Source of the DNA: CALMKX01 sp036274895
GTDB taxonomy: Bacteria; Acidobacteriota; Thermoanaerobaculia; Multivoradales; SZUA-115
Reading direction: 5' to 3'
Assembly: GCA_036274895.1 (NCBI GenBank)
Contig: DASUEU010000057.1
Location: forward strand, 87,112 to 151,111
DNA length: 64,000 nucleotides
The notes beneath the pieces are model-generated. The model made no database searches. It was not told the origin of the DNA and was given only the letters and a program-made list of their open reading frames with translations. A program made the position numbers and the translations under genes. Positions 8,707 through 17,114 of the stretch are shown here, piece after piece (within the stretch, counting starts at the first letter, position 1; each line of letters begins with the position of its first letter).

Positions 8707-10005
8707 ATGCGTGCCTCCCGCTTCCCGTGCCGCCACGCCCTCGCGCCTGGCCTGCTCTTCGCCCTCGGCCTGTTCGTCTGGCTCGGCGGGACGGGGCTGG
8801 CGCGGGAAGCCAGCGAGGGCTGGCTGCAGTGGGGCGGGCCCACGCATGACTTTCACGCCCCGGGCTCGGGACTCGCGGCGGACTGGGGGGGCGAGGGTCC
8901 ACCCGTCCTGTGGTCCCGCGAGCTCGGTGAGGGCTACTCCTCGGTGCTCTTCGAGGATGGCCGGCTCTACACCCTCTACCGTGCCGCCGAGCGCGAGGTG
9001 GTGGCCTGCCTCGACAGCCGACATGGCCACACGGTGTGGGAGCACGCCTACGCCTCGCGACCCCAGCCGGGCCACGTCGACGAGCATGGCCGCGGCCCCC
9101 GAGCCACGCCGCTTCTGGCCGGCGAGCGCCTGTTCACGATCGGCGTCGCCGGCATCTTGCACGCCTTCGACAAGCACACCGGCCGACTGCTGTGGTCCCG
9201 CGACCTGTGGGGCCCGGAGCTCGGGGGCAACCTGCTGCTCCATGGCTACTCGTCGAGCCCGATCGCCTACCGCGATTGGGTGATCGTCCTGGTCGGAGGC
9301 AAGGAGGCGAGCATCGTCGCCCTGCGGCAGAGCGACGGCAGCATCGTCTGGAAGGCGCAGAGCTTCGAGAACAGCTATTCGACGCCCCAACTGCTCGAGG
9401 TCGACGGCGAGCTGCAGCTGGTCGCCCTGATGGCCGCCGACGTGGTGGGGCTCAATCCGGACAACGGCGAGCTCGCGTGGAGCTACCCGGTGGCCAACCA
9501 CTTCGCCCAGAACATCACCATGCCCACCCTGGTCGATGGCCGCTACCTCTTCGTCTCGGCCTATCAGGTGGGCAGTGTGGGGCTGAAGCTCACTCGCCAG
9601 GCCGACGGCTCGACGGCGGTGGAGAAGATCTGGTCGACACTCAAGATCCAGCTCTACCACGCCACCACGGTGCGCGACGGCGACTGGGTCTACGGCTCGA
9701 CCGGCTTGCGCGCGCCGGCTTTCCTGGCCGCCGTCAACGTCAAGAGCGGCGAGATCGGCTGGCGAGAGCGGGGCTTTTCCAAGGCAAACTGCGTGATGGC
9801 CGACGGCAAGCTCTTCATCCTCGACGAGGACGGCACCCTCGCCATGGCCACGGCGACGCCCCAGGGCCTGACCGTGCTCGCCTCGGCGCAGGTCCTCGGC
9901 GGGGTGTCCTACACGCCGCCCACCCTGGTCGGCGGGACCCTCTTCGTGCGGGGCGGCGACCGGCTCAAGGCCCTCGACCTCGGGGGGCGGAGGGCGTCGC
10001 GATGA
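8707..10005 (+). CDS. Exported PQQ-binding-like beta-propeller protein
   Basis: A 432-residue protein with an N-terminal hydrophobic signal (LLFALGLFVWLGGTGLA). It then shows repeated propeller blades such as LHAFDKHTGRLLWSRDL, IVALRQSDGSIVWKAQ, VVGLNPDNGELAWSY and FLAAVNVKSGEIGWRER. These are the xxLDxxTGxxxW repeats of the PQQ-type/BamB-like fold. No dehydrogenase catalytic set is evident, so a periplasmic scaffolding or binding role is more likely than enzyme activity. It lies 31 nt after the previous gene and overlaps the next by 4 nt (ATGA). Confidence 0.85.
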   Translation: MRASRFPCRHALAPGLLFALGLFVWLGGTGLAREASEGWLQWGGPTHDFHAPGSGLAADWGGEGPPVLWSRELGEGYSSVLFEDGRLYTLYRAAEREVVACLDSRHGHTVWEHAYASRPQPGHVDEHGRGPRATPLLAGERLFTIGVAGILHAFDKHTGRLLWSRDLWGPELGGNLLLHGYSSSPIAYRDWVIVLVGGKEASIVALRQSDGSIVWKAQSFENSYSTPQLLEVDGELQLVALMAADVVGLNPDNGELAWSYPVANHFAQNITMPTLVDGRYLFVSAYQVGSVGLKLTRQADGSTAVEKIWSTLKIQLYHATTVRDGDWVYGSTGLRAPAFLAAVNVKSGEIGWRERGFSKANCVMADGKLFILDEDGTLAMATATPQGLTVLASAQVLGGVSYTPPTLVGGTLFVRGGDRLKALDLGGRRASR

Positions 10006-10775
10006 AGGCCCGGGCGCTGGTGGCCGCTCTGCTGCTGGGCGCCCTGTTGGGGCCGGCCGCGGCGCCGGCCCTCGCCCAGGGGGAGGCGGCCGCCTCCACC
10101 GGCGACCGCGAGCAGGCCTTGGACGTGCTGCGCCGGGCGGCCTCGGCGCTGTCGGCCCTGTCCTCCGTGCGCTACCGGGCGCGCATCGTGCCCCGTGGCA
10201 TCGGCGAGAGATTCTGGCCGGCGGCCGAGGGAGTGGCGGTGCTCTCGGGATGGGACGCCGCCCTCCACCGCCCGGCGAGGTTCTTCTTCGACCTCGAGAC
10301 CCGCCGCGCCGGCGCTGCCCAGGCGAGCCGGATCAGCGGCGGTGGCAACGGCGAGACCTACTTCGTGGTCGACCATGCGGCGAAGAAGAGCTACCACGAC
10401 ATGGACCCCCTGGTGCTGGGCTCTCACGGCCAGACCCTGGCCCGCTTCGAGATGGACGAGTTCGTGATGGAGCATCCGCTCGCCGACGAGCTCGCCGCTC
10501 GCGAGGTGAGCTATCTCGGCATCCGCGTCCGCAACGGCCGCGAGCACCACGAGATCCACGTGCAATACAGCGCCGGGCGCGGCGAGGCGACCTGGCTGTT
10601 CGCCACGGACGACCTGCTGCCGCGTTGGCGCATCCAGAAGTTCTCGATCCCCCAGGGCGAGGGCTCGCTCGAGATCGACATCGTGGAGCTCGAGATCGAC
10701 CCCGACCTGCCCGCCAGCGTCTTCGACCTGCAGCTGCCCGCGGGCTATCAGGCGGTCGACGACTTCGCGCCGTGA
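10002..10775 (+). CDS. Exported DUF2092/LolA-like protein
   Basis: A 257-residue protein that starts at the ATG overlapping the propeller stop codon. The signal peptide is ARALVAALLLGALLGPAAAPALAQ. The mature part runs ALDVLRRAASALSALSSVRYRARIVPRG, a beta-rich middle with YFVVDHAAKKSYHDMDP, then DDLLPRWRIQKFSI. This is the half-barrel layout of DUF2092 and related LolA/LppX-like periplasmic proteins that bind lipid or hydrophobic ligands. Coupling with the beta-propeller gene suggests the two act together in the envelope. Confidence 0.7.
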   Translation: MKARALVAALLLGALLGPAAAPALAQGEAAASTGDREQALDVLRRAASALSALSSVRYRARIVPRGIGERFWPAAEGVAVLSGWDAALHRPARFFFDLETRRAGAAQASRISGGGNGETYFVVDHAAKKSYHDMDPLVLGSHGQTLARFEMDEFVMEHPLADELAAREVSYLGIRVRNGREHHEIHVQYSAGRGEATWLFATDDLLPRWRIQKFSIPQGEGSLEIDIVELEIDPDLPASVFDLQLPAGYQAVDDFAP

Positions 10776-10857
10776 GCGGGGCTTCTCACCGTACCTCCAC
10801 TGATGATCTCATCGTGCTAGAGCCATCACAGCTCACAACGATCGAGAGGGGGAGCCC

Positions 10858-11262
10858 ATGAGCAGCCAGGCGGCCGGTCAGTTCGAGGTCAAGTCTTGGG
10901 AGGAGCAGGCGGCGGTGGAGCTGGCAGGGGCGAGAGCCCTGCGCCGGGCCCACGTCAAGACGGTGTTCCGGGGTGGCATCGAAGGAGAGGGCACGGTCGA
11001 GTACGTGATGATGTACCGCGACGACGGCACCGCGAGCTTCATCGGCTACGAGCTGGTGTCCGCCAAGATCGGAGAGCGCTCCGGCACCTTCGTGCTCGAG
11101 TACCGCGGCACCTTCGACCAAGGGGTCGCCCAGGCGGAGTCGCGGGTGGTTCCCGGCTCGGGCACGGGTGACCTGGTGGGCCTCGCCGGGAGCGGCCACT
11201 TCGCGGCACCGAGTCGAGAAGGTAACTTCACGCTGGACTACACCCTCGAAGCGAACGGCTGA
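10858..11262 (+). CDS. DUF3224 family protein
   Basis: A 134-residue cytoplasmic protein with a GAGAGGGGGAG ribosome site before its ATG. The pattern AxGxFEVKSWEE...GGIEGEGTVEYVMMYRDDGTASFIGYE...SGTFVLEYRGTFDQG is that of DUF3224, a small allene-oxide-cyclase-like barrel family of unknown function. It sits 82 nt after the DUF2092 gene and 76 nt before the haloperoxidase. Confidence 0.82.
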   Translation: MSSQAAGQFEVKSWEEQAAVELAGARALRRAHVKTVFRGGIEGEGTVEYVMMYRDDGTASFIGYELVSAKIGERSGTFVLEYRGTFDQGVAQAESRVVPGSGTGDLVGLAGSGHFAAPSREGNFTLDYTLEANG

Positions 11263-11338
11263 AGCCCCCGGCCCCGGAGCGGACCGCGAGCCCGGCCGCC
11301 CGCTTCTGCGGCGTGGTCCCACCACAGGAGGAAGCGCT

Positions 11339-12985
11339 GTGAGCGACCACGAGACGTCGAAGCCGGGTGGCCCAAGCGAGGCCGAGCCCACGCCCGGAGT
11401 CAGCCGGCGAGCGATGCTGGGGGGGCTCTCCGGCCTGGCCCTGGCGGCCGGGCTGCCGGCCCGCGGGACGAAGCCGGCGGATGCCGCAGCCGGGGACCCT
11501 CGCCTGGCCCGGGCCTATGCGGTGCGGACGCAAGCTGCCGCGAAGCTGCTGGGCCGCGGCCCGACGCAGCATCGAGCCAACGGCGACGAGGAGCTTTACC
11601 CCGACCGCGCCGCCTGCTTCACCAAGGGCCTGCCCCACGACGAGGCCGGCCGGGTCAACCCGGACTCCTACCGGATGTACCTGCGAGCGATCGAAACCGG
11701 TGAGCAGGAGGCTTTCCACCTCCTGCACCTCGACGCCGCGGCCCGCCTGGCCAACCCGCAGGCCGCCTGGGCCTACGACCTCATCGGGCCCGACGCCTCC
11801 CAGCCCACCGTGCCGGCCGCCCCCCGGCTCGACTCCGCCGAGCAGGCGGCCGAAATGGTCGAGCTCTACTGGCAGGCCGAGCTGCGCGACGTGCCGTTCT
11901 CGGCCTACGGGCGGCACCCGCTGGCGCAGGCGGCGGCCTCCGAGCTCGGGGGGCTCTCCGGCTTCAGGGGCCCGCGCCGCGACGGCGTGGTCACGGCCGA
12001 CACCCTGTTTCGGGGCCCCTTCGCCGGCGACCTGGTCGGGCCTTACGTCTCGCAGTTCCTCTGGCATCCCATGCCCTGGGCCTCGATCGTGGTGCGCCCC
12101 AAGACCAAGACGACGGCGCCCGGCCTCGACTACCTCGCGGACTACGGCGACTGGCTGGCCACACAGTGCGGCGGGATGAACGGCTCGAACAACTTCGACG
12201 GCGAGGACCGCTACATCCGCACCGGCCGCGACCTCGGCGAGTACGTGCACCGTGACATCAGCTTCCAGCCCTTCCTGGGGGCGTGCCTGGTGGGCTTCCG
12301 TCTCGGCTGCGTGGTCGACAAGGCCAACCCCTACTTCCTGTCTCGCTCCGAGACCGCCTTCATCACCCACGGCGCGCCGTTCCTCTTCTACCTGCTCGGG
12401 GTGGTCACCCAGGCGGCGCTCAAGGCCTGCTGGTACCAGAAGTGGCGGGTGCACCGGCGCCTGCGCCCGGAGGAGCTGGGTGGACGGCTGGAGGCGCACC
12501 GGCGAGGCTTGGCGGAACTGGCCGTCCACGCCGACCTCACGAGCTCGCGCTCGCTCGCCCGCGTCGTCGAGCGCACCGGCACCTCGCTCCTCACCCAGGC
12601 CTATCCCGAAGGCTGCCCCCTCCACCCGGCCTATCCCTCCGGGCACGCGGTGATCGGTGGCGCCTGCGCCACTGCCGTCAAGACTTTCCTCGACGAGAGC
12701 TATCCCATCCCCAACCCGGTGGTGGCGAGCGAGGACGGTCTCAGCCTCGAGCCCTACCGGGGCCCCGAGCTGACCGTGGGCGGCGAGCTGGACAAGCTGG
12801 CCAGCAACCTCGCCTTCGGCCGCAACTTCGCCGGCATCCATTGGCGAAGCGACGGCGCCGAGGGTCTGCGGCTGGGCGAGGAAGTCGCCATCGCGGTGAT
12901 GGAGGAGCTCGCCACCACCACCCCCGAAGCCTTCGCCGGCTACCGCCTGCGCCGCTTCGACGGGCGCGAGGTGACGATCGGCTGA
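11339..12985 (+). CDS. Tat-exported vanadium-dependent haloperoxidase
   Basis: A 548-residue protein. The GTG at 11339 is chosen because AGGAGGAAG lies just upstream. SRRAMLGGLSGLALAAG near residue 22 is a twin-arginine signal, expected for a folded, metal-loaded enzyme. The three vanadate-pocket motifs are present: KWRVHRRLRPEE (Lys368), YPSGHAV (acid-base His436), and RNFAGIHWRSD with Arg495 and the vanadate-ligating His501. The size fits the bacterial/algal bromoperoxidase-like clade. It would oxidise halide with hydrogen peroxide. Lying 3.4 kb from the polyketide block it could be a tailoring enzyme, but the intervening envelope genes make that uncertain. Confidence 0.88.
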   Translation: MSDHETSKPGGPSEAEPTPGVSRRAMLGGLSGLALAAGLPARGTKPADAAAGDPRLARAYAVRTQAAAKLLGRGPTQHRANGDEELYPDRAACFTKGLPHDEAGRVNPDSYRMYLRAIETGEQEAFHLLHLDAAARLANPQAAWAYDLIGPDASQPTVPAAPRLDSAEQAAEMVELYWQAELRDVPFSAYGRHPLAQAAASELGGLSGFRGPRRDGVVTADTLFRGPFAGDLVGPYVSQFLWHPMPWASIVVRPKTKTTAPGLDYLADYGDWLATQCGGMNGSNNFDGEDRYIRTGRDLGEYVHRDISFQPFLGACLVGFRLGCVVDKANPYFLSRSETAFITHGAPFLFYLLGVVTQAALKACWYQKWRVHRRLRPEELGGRLEAHRRGLAELAVHADLTSSRSLARVVERTGTSLLTQAYPEGCPLHPAYPSGHAVIGGACATAVKTFLDESYPIPNPVVASEDGLSLEPYRGPELTVGGELDKLASNLAFGRNFAGIHWRSDGAEGLRLGEEVAIAVMEELATTTPEAFAGYRLRRFDGREVTIG

Positions 12986-13007
12986 TACCTGGGCGGTGTG
13001 GGAAGGC

Positions 13008-13362
13008 CTGGGCCGCCAAGGAGGCCGCTGAGGCCGGCTTCGCCGTGCTTCTGGCCTGCGCCTTCAGCTTCGAGGCCCAGATCTCGGGGGTCCGGAGCGA
13101 CGGCCCCGAGGGCATCGCCTGCTGGTTCCTCGACACCGACTACAACGAAGAGAGCTTCTTCGTCCGCCACGCCTACTTCCTCGGCGCCAACGACCCCTAC
13201 AAGGCCCTCAAAACCACCCTCAAGGCCGAGATCGACGAAGAAGCCTGGTCCACCCTCAACAGCGACACCTCCCGGCCCTTCCCCAAACCCAAGAGCGGCA
13301 GAATCGCCGTCAAAGTCATCAACCACCTCGGGGACGAGGTGATGAAGGTGTTCCGGGTGTGA
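13008..13362 (+). pseudogene. Remnant of an adenine-specific DNA methyltransferase (C-terminal end only)
   Basis: The frame reads AGFAVLLACAFSFEAQ, then IACWFLDTDYNEESFFVRHAYF and KIDEEAW-like residues ending SGRIAVKVINHLGDEVMKVFRV. This closely resembles the last part of type III-like adenine methyltransferases. There is no start codon, catalytic DPPY or AdoMet motif. The two conserved blocks are joined directly, so about 50 residues that normally separate them appear deleted. It begins only 23 nt after the haloperoxidase stop, consistent with an insertion or deletion scar. Confidence 0.72.
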
Positions 13363-13464
13363 GGGGGGCACTCGCTCCTCAAGCGGAGCTGTTGCAGAGC
13401 TGGGATCGAGCCAGAGCCGGCCAGCCCCTCGAGTGGATCGCTCCCCTGGACTGAGGAGGTCTCC

Positions 13465-13714
13465 ATGGGTTTCCTACCAGCCGCAGTCCGAGCCGAATAC
13501 CGAGGCGGGCACCGTATCTGGCTCGCCGTCAACGACGGAGCCGAGGGAGTCGTCGACTTCGCGAATGGCTCGAAGGCCCGGTCTTCGAGCCCTTGAAGGA
13601 CTCCGGCTACTTCGCGCGCTTCTTCCTCGACGGCGGCACGGTCGCCTGGCCGAACGGTGCCGACATCGCGCCGGAGACTCTGCACGAGGCCGCTCGATCC
13701 AGCCAGGCGGTCTG
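13465..13714 (+). pseudogene. Frameshifted DUF2442 protein
   Basis: An ATG with GAGGAGG upstream begins MGFLPAAVRAEYRGGHRIWL and reads GVVDFANG before stopping early. One frame over, the text continues EWLEGPVFEPLKDSGYFARF, then TVAWPNGADIAPETL, the characteristic second half of DUF2442 proteins. The shift lies around 13556-13566. DUF2442 genes usually accompany DUF4160 partners in toxin-antitoxin-like pairs; none is left here. Confidence 0.75.
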
Positions 13715-13715
13715 A

Positions 13716-13881
13716 TCCGCGCGGCGCTCCCTCTGGCCACCGCTGAGCGCGACGGCCTGGGGGCCTCGGCGGCGATGCTGTCCCAGATGTCCTCCACCAG
13801 TTGGATCCGCTCCACCACGGCCAGCTGGCGATCGTCGAGCGCTGTTTGAGCCACGGCGAGAGCATCTGGCTTAGGAGGAAT
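13716..13881 (-). pseudogene. Degenerate addiction-module antitoxin (TIGR02574-like)
   Basis: On the minus strand the frame contains PKPDAL followed by VERIQLVEDIWDSIAAE, the hallmark of the short putative addiction-module components. The expected initiator position reads ATT instead of ATG, and after IAAE the frame departs from the family (a shift near 13770). The C-terminal half is therefore lost. No RelE-like toxin partner is visible beside it. Confidence 0.55.
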
Positions 13882-14032
13882 CTGGCGCTCAACCGGCGCG
13901 ACCCTGCCCGGCCAGAAAGGCGGCCGGCGAAGCGATAGCCTGGTCCCTTCCCCCGTCCCGCCAGGGACGTGTTGGGTAGCGTGGGATTTCAATCCCTCGC
14001 GGCGGCCGAGCGACGACCTCTCGGGACCCCCT

Positions 14033-14482
14033 CTACCCCACCGTGCCGGCCTCGCAGAGGGCCTTGAGCTTGGCCAGGGCCTTGGGCCAGGTCTCGGCCA
14101 TGTAGTCCTGGTGCTCCGGCCAGATGTCCATGTCGACCTGGACCTCGGTTGCCGAGCCTGCGTCGGTAAAGCGATAGGTCTCGAACAAGGGGGCCCAGGC
14201 CTTGACTGCCTCGCTCTCGGTGTCCTCGACGCCGTTCGCGACGAATCCGAGATGCTGGATCGAGATGATCTCGTGCAGCCGATTCTCAGCGATCACGGCG
14301 ACCATGCCGCTGCCGTCGGGGCCCAGGAAGCGGATCCGCTCGCCCTCGGCCCAGGATCCCTCGAAATAAGAACCCTGGGCGAAATCGGCCGTCCAGAGCC
14401 GGTAGGTCTCTGGAGCGATCATGGTCTTCCACACTGCTGCTCGTGGAGCGTCGATGGTGATGGCGAAATGAAGAGTGTTCAT
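14033..14482 (-). CDS. SRPBCC (AHSA1/START-like) domain protein
   Basis: A 149-residue protein. The ATG at 14482 has GAGAGG 6 nt upstream; an ATG two codons earlier directly abuts that site and is less likely. The sequence LHFAITIDAPRAAVWKTMIAPETYRLWTADFAQGSYFEGSW ... GERIRFLGPDGSGMVAVI is the classic opening of AHSA1-like SRPBCC proteins, a helix-grip fold with a hydrophobic cavity. The ligand is unknown. It follows the small membrane-protein gene by 65 nt on the same strand. Confidence 0.85.
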   Translation of the reverse strand: MNTLHFAITIDAPRAAVWKTMIAPETYRLWTADFAQGSYFEGSWAEGERIRFLGPDGSGMVAVIAENRLHEIISIQHLGFVANGVEDTESEAVKAWAPLFETYRFTDAGSATEVQVDMDIWPEHQDYMAETWPKALAKLKALCEAGTVG

Positions 14483-14547
14483 GGTCATCCTCTCAGGTTT
14501 CGCACTTGCAGCCCTGCTCCGCGCTCCAGCCGACGTTTCACCGGTTG

Positions 14548-15060
14548 CTAGGGTGCCTTCTGGTCTTGAGTCAACTTCCTCACCACGAGCATGACGTAGG
14601 TCGCCCCGCCAACCACCACGGCACCCAGATAGAAGCGCCAGACCAGCCAGTCCTCTCCGACGCCCGGAGGCTCGGCGATGTCGGTGGTCCGCGCGCTGGT
14701 ACCCAGATTCAGCACGGTCCAGGCATAAGTGGCCAGGACCGTCGACCACAACACCACCATGCCCACGATACGAAGGGTGCGACGGTAGCGTTGCGGTGAC
14801 ATCCAGGATGGCCACCGGTTCGCCTTCTCATGGTTGTACATGAAGGCGAACCAAAGCCATGCTCCACCGATGACGATCTCCGAGATCTTGTGCGCGAACA
14901 TCGGACCGGTCACATAACCGTACACCCCGAGCCTGGGAACGTCCTTGGCGACAGACGACCAGAAGTCCCAAAGCAAGAAGGGGCTGGCGATCAGGACGAT
15001 GGCCAGCATCATGAAGTTGGCGAGGCGCAACGCTTTGGCGTCCATAGGTCTGTTTGGCAT
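14548..15060 (-). CDS. Small integral membrane protein
   Basis: A 170-residue protein starting at MPNRPMDAK. Four hydrophobic spans can be seen: LANFMMLAIVLIASPFLLW, the MFAHKISEIVIGGAWLWFAFM region, IVGMVVLWSTVLATYAWTVL, and FYLGAVVVGGATYVMLVV. The C-terminus is basic and presumably cytoplasmic. I do not recognise the family. It is the last host gene before the left prophage junction, 166 nt away. No tRNA or EF-Tu gene sits here, although the interrupted tRNA operon would once have read into this side. Confidence 0.7.
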   Translation of the reverse strand: MPNRPMDAKALRLANFMMLAIVLIASPFLLWDFWSSVAKDVPRLGVYGYVTGPMFAHKISEIVIGGAWLWFAFMYNHEKANRWPSWMSPQRYRRTLRIVGMVVLWSTVLATYAWTVLNLGTSARTTDIAEPPGVGEDWLVWRFYLGAVVVGGATYVMLVVRKLTQDQKAP

Positions 15061-15225
15061 TGCGGAGCCTCGTCCAGTGCTTGGGGTGATCGGATGGCCT
15101 GACGGCCTGCTTCCAGGCCGCGCACCCACGTCATCCGACCGTCGACCCGGTTTCCGTGCCCGAACCACAGACGGCGTGAGAGCTCAACCAGTTCGAGGGA
15201 TTCTACACCAACAGGGAATTACGGG

Positions 15226-15274
15226 TGGAGCGGGAGACGGGATTCGAACCCGCGACCAACAGCTTGGAAGGCTG
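15226..15274 (-). repeat. attL: displaced 3' half of tRNA-Gly
   Basis: These 49 bp are identical to 60201-60249 and correspond on the minus strand to tRNA-Gly from the anticodon stem to the encoded CCA. The 5' half is absent, so it is not a functional tRNA. It is the original chromosomal 3' end pushed away by integration, while the prophage supplied the copy that restores the gene at 60201-60275. Confidence 0.95.
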
Positions 15275-15283
15275 ATTTAAGTT

Positions 15284-15306
15284 GCCGTAAGTGCGTGACT
15301 TACGGC
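15284..15306. repeat. Perfect 9-bp inverted repeat just inside attL
   Basis: GCCGTAAGT and ACTTACGGC flank a 5-nt loop (GCGTG). It lies between attL and the 3' end of the integrase gene. It could be a factor-independent stop for the integrase mRNA, although no T-run follows, or a binding site for the integrase or an excisionase. Confidence 0.55.
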
Positions 15307-15313
15307 TCCGCTT

Positions 15314-15329
15314 GTTCGATTTCGGTTCG
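15314..15329. repeat. Candidate integrase arm-type site, left end
   Basis: The 16-mer GTTCGATTTCGGTTCG recurs with one mismatch at 60080-60095, just inside the other end. A near-identical pair about 40 and 105 bp inside the two att cores is what arm-type binding sites of a lambda-type integrase look like. The assignment is inference. Confidence 0.4.
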
Positions 15330-15330
15330 C

Positions 15331-16431
15331 CTATTCGGCGCCGAGGATGCGGTCCAGGGCCTCGCCGAGCTCGGCGAGCTTGGCTACGGGAACTTGGCCT
15401 CTGGTGTATCCCATCGTGGTGGAAATGTCTGCGTGACCTACAGCCTTTGCGACTGTGTACGCGGTGGCTTCACCGAGGCCAAGTCCAATAAAAAGGTTTC
15501 TTCCCCAGCCCAGGGATTCCAGTGGCGGCTCGATGCCTGCTGCTCGGCTCGCGGCGCGCAAGCGCTTCTTGAGCGACCACGGACCGAGCGGGCGGCCGTT
15601 GATGGTGAAGACGCGGCCGTCGACGGAGGGCACGCGCTCGGGGCTGGCTTCCCAGGCGCTGAGATGGCGGAGGAGCGTGGCCGTGATCGGTACCAGGCGC
15701 AGCGGCCCGTGTTTGAGGCTCTGAACGACGGCCATCCCGCGCTGGCGGTCCACGTCTGCCCAGCGCAGAGCGTACAGCTCACCGGGCCGCATCCCGGAGC
15801 GGACCGCCCACTCGGCGACCGTGCGCTCGAGGGAGCCCCGGGCCATAGCTCCCAGCCACTTTCTGAGCTGCTCTTCCTCCAGCACTCGCTTGCCGGTGGA
15901 AGCACGGGAGGCGAGGCTGGGAATTCGCCAGCCGGGCTCGATGCGGTGCCAGCGGTAGACGTCCAGCAGCTTGCGCAGGGTCTTCCGCACCTGGGCGTCG
16001 CTGGCGTCCCGGCGGGCCTGGGCTGAAAGCCGATGGGTCCGCCGCCAGCGGACAAAGGCGGCGATGTGCTGGTCGGTGAGTTGCTCGGCGCCCAGCTGTG
16101 GCCTGCGCTCGACTTCTCGCAGCCAGACCTCGATCGAGCGAAGCTGCTCCCGGTACGTCGAGGCCGTGTTGCCCTGCACGCGCTCGTCCGCCGCGTCGAG
16201 ATACTGATCGATCAGGGCCAGGAGGGTGTGCCGGGGTTGAACGATCGCCGGCAGGCCGCGCTTGACCAGGTGGTGGTCGAGCGCGATGGTGTCCCGGAAC
16301 TCCCTTGCCTGCTCGATCGTGTCGAGGGTGGCGGTGTGCAGCTCGCCGCCTCGCCACAGGCGGACGAAGTATCGGCCTTTGGGCAGCCGCTTGATGTTGC
16401 GTTCGTTGGCCGGCGGGCGCTTCGGCATCAC
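15331..16431 (-). CDS. int: Prophage tyrosine integrase
   Basis: A 366-residue protein with an N-terminal arm-binding-like segment, a SAM-like core-binding domain (about 70-165) and a catalytic domain. RSGMRPGELYAL gives the first Arg. VGHADISTTMGYTR gives the late His and the nucleophilic Tyr. The HxxR box reads GWGR (308-311), so the His is replaced by Gly while Arg311 is kept. It lies next to attL and reads toward it, the usual arrangement for an enzyme integrating into tRNA-Gly. Its start overlaps the stop of the upstream minus-strand gene by ATGA. The fold assignment is sure; full activity is less so because of the His change. Confidence 0.93.
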   Translation of the reverse strand: MMPKRPPANERNIKRLPKGRYFVRLWRGGELHTATLDTIEQAREFRDTIALDHHLVKRGLPAIVQPRHTLLALIDQYLDAADERVQGNTASTYREQLRSIEVWLREVERRPQLGAEQLTDQHIAAFVRWRRTHRLSAQARRDASDAQVRKTLRKLLDVYRWHRIEPGWRIPSLASRASTGKRVLEEEQLRKWLGAMARGSLERTVAEWAVRSGMRPGELYALRWADVDRQRGMAVVQSLKHGPLRLVPITATLLRHLSAWEASPERVPSVDGRVFTINGRPLGPWSLKKRLRAASRAAGIEPPLESLGWGRNLFIGLGLGEATAYTVAKAVGHADISTTMGYTRGQVPVAKLAELGEALDRILGAE

Positions 16432-17114
16432 TCGAAGGTGGCCTTAGCCGAGTAGGAGGTAGTGGAACTCCCCCGCCTTGAGAACTGAAAGGTGTAGTTC
16501 TGCTCGCCGCCGGGGGCCAGCTCGATCCAGAGATCCTGAAAGTCCAACTCCTCTCCGTCGCCATACAGCGTGACTACTAGGGTCTGGCGAGCGTCGGCTG
16601 TGCCGATGTTGTGGACGGACCCCGTCACTAGCAGCTGATCCCCGAGGTTGTGCACTGTGGGGCCGAGCAGGTTTGCGAGGCGTGGGCGGCCGGTCGGCTG
16701 CCGGGTGATCGTCCCGGGCCTCTGGGGTGCAATCTCCACCCGCGGCTGGATCAGCAGCACTCCCGGGGGGACGGCCTGGGGTGCCGCCTCTTCCTCTCGC
16801 TGGCCTTCCACCACTCGGGCGTCCGTCAGTTCCTTCAAGTCCGCCTTGGTGTTGGCCAGGGCGAGCTTGAGATCCTCCACTTCGCCCTCGAGGCGCACGA
16901 TCTTCCGCTCCTGCTCGTAGCAGTCCGCAGGCTGGCTGGTAGCCGACTGCTGCGCGGCCGATTCCTGTTGCGGGGCAGGCTCCGCAGAGGCTGCGCCCGC
17001 CCGCCACGGTGCCCAGCTGGCGACGCCGAAGCCGGCTCCCCCTGCTACCAAGAGTGCGAGGATCAACGCAAGCGGGCCGCCGTATTCACGAGACTGCGCA
17101 CTGTAGGAGGGCAT
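16428..17114 (-). CDS. Membrane-anchored coiled-coil protein co-transcribed with the integrase
   Basis: A 228-residue protein with one N-terminal transmembrane segment (LALILALLVAGGAGFGVASW). A Gln/Ala-rich stretch follows, then a short coiled coil (YEQERKIVRLEGEVEDLKLALANTKADLKELTD). The C-terminal beta domain (QLLVTGSVHNIGTADARQTLVVTLYGDGEELDFQ ... PGGEQNYTFQF) has the look of the FxLYD/DUF3426-type fibronectin-like modules seen in bacterial envelope proteins. It may be expressed in the lysogen and act as an envelope moron. Its stop overlaps the integrase start. Confidence 0.65.
   Translation of the reverse strand: MPSYSAQSREYGGPLALILALLVAGGAGFGVASWAPWRAGAASAEPAPQQESAAQQSATSQPADCYEQERKIVRLEGEVEDLKLALANTKADLKELTDARVVEGQREEEAAPQAVPPGVLLIQPRVEIAPQRPGTITRQPTGRPRLANLLGPTVHNLGDQLLVTGSVHNIGTADARQTLVVTLYGDGEELDFQDLWIELAPGGEQNYTFQFSRRGSSTTSYSAKATFE

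Noticed and set aside
13983..14000. Short sequence GGGATTTCAATCCCTCG resembling the 3' part of some CRISPR repeats
   Set aside because: It occurs once. There are no regularly spaced copies and no cas genes nearby.
15226..15274. A second tRNA-Gly gene at the left junction
   Set aside because: Only the 3' half is present. The 5' half is missing, so it is the att repeat and not a functional tRNA.
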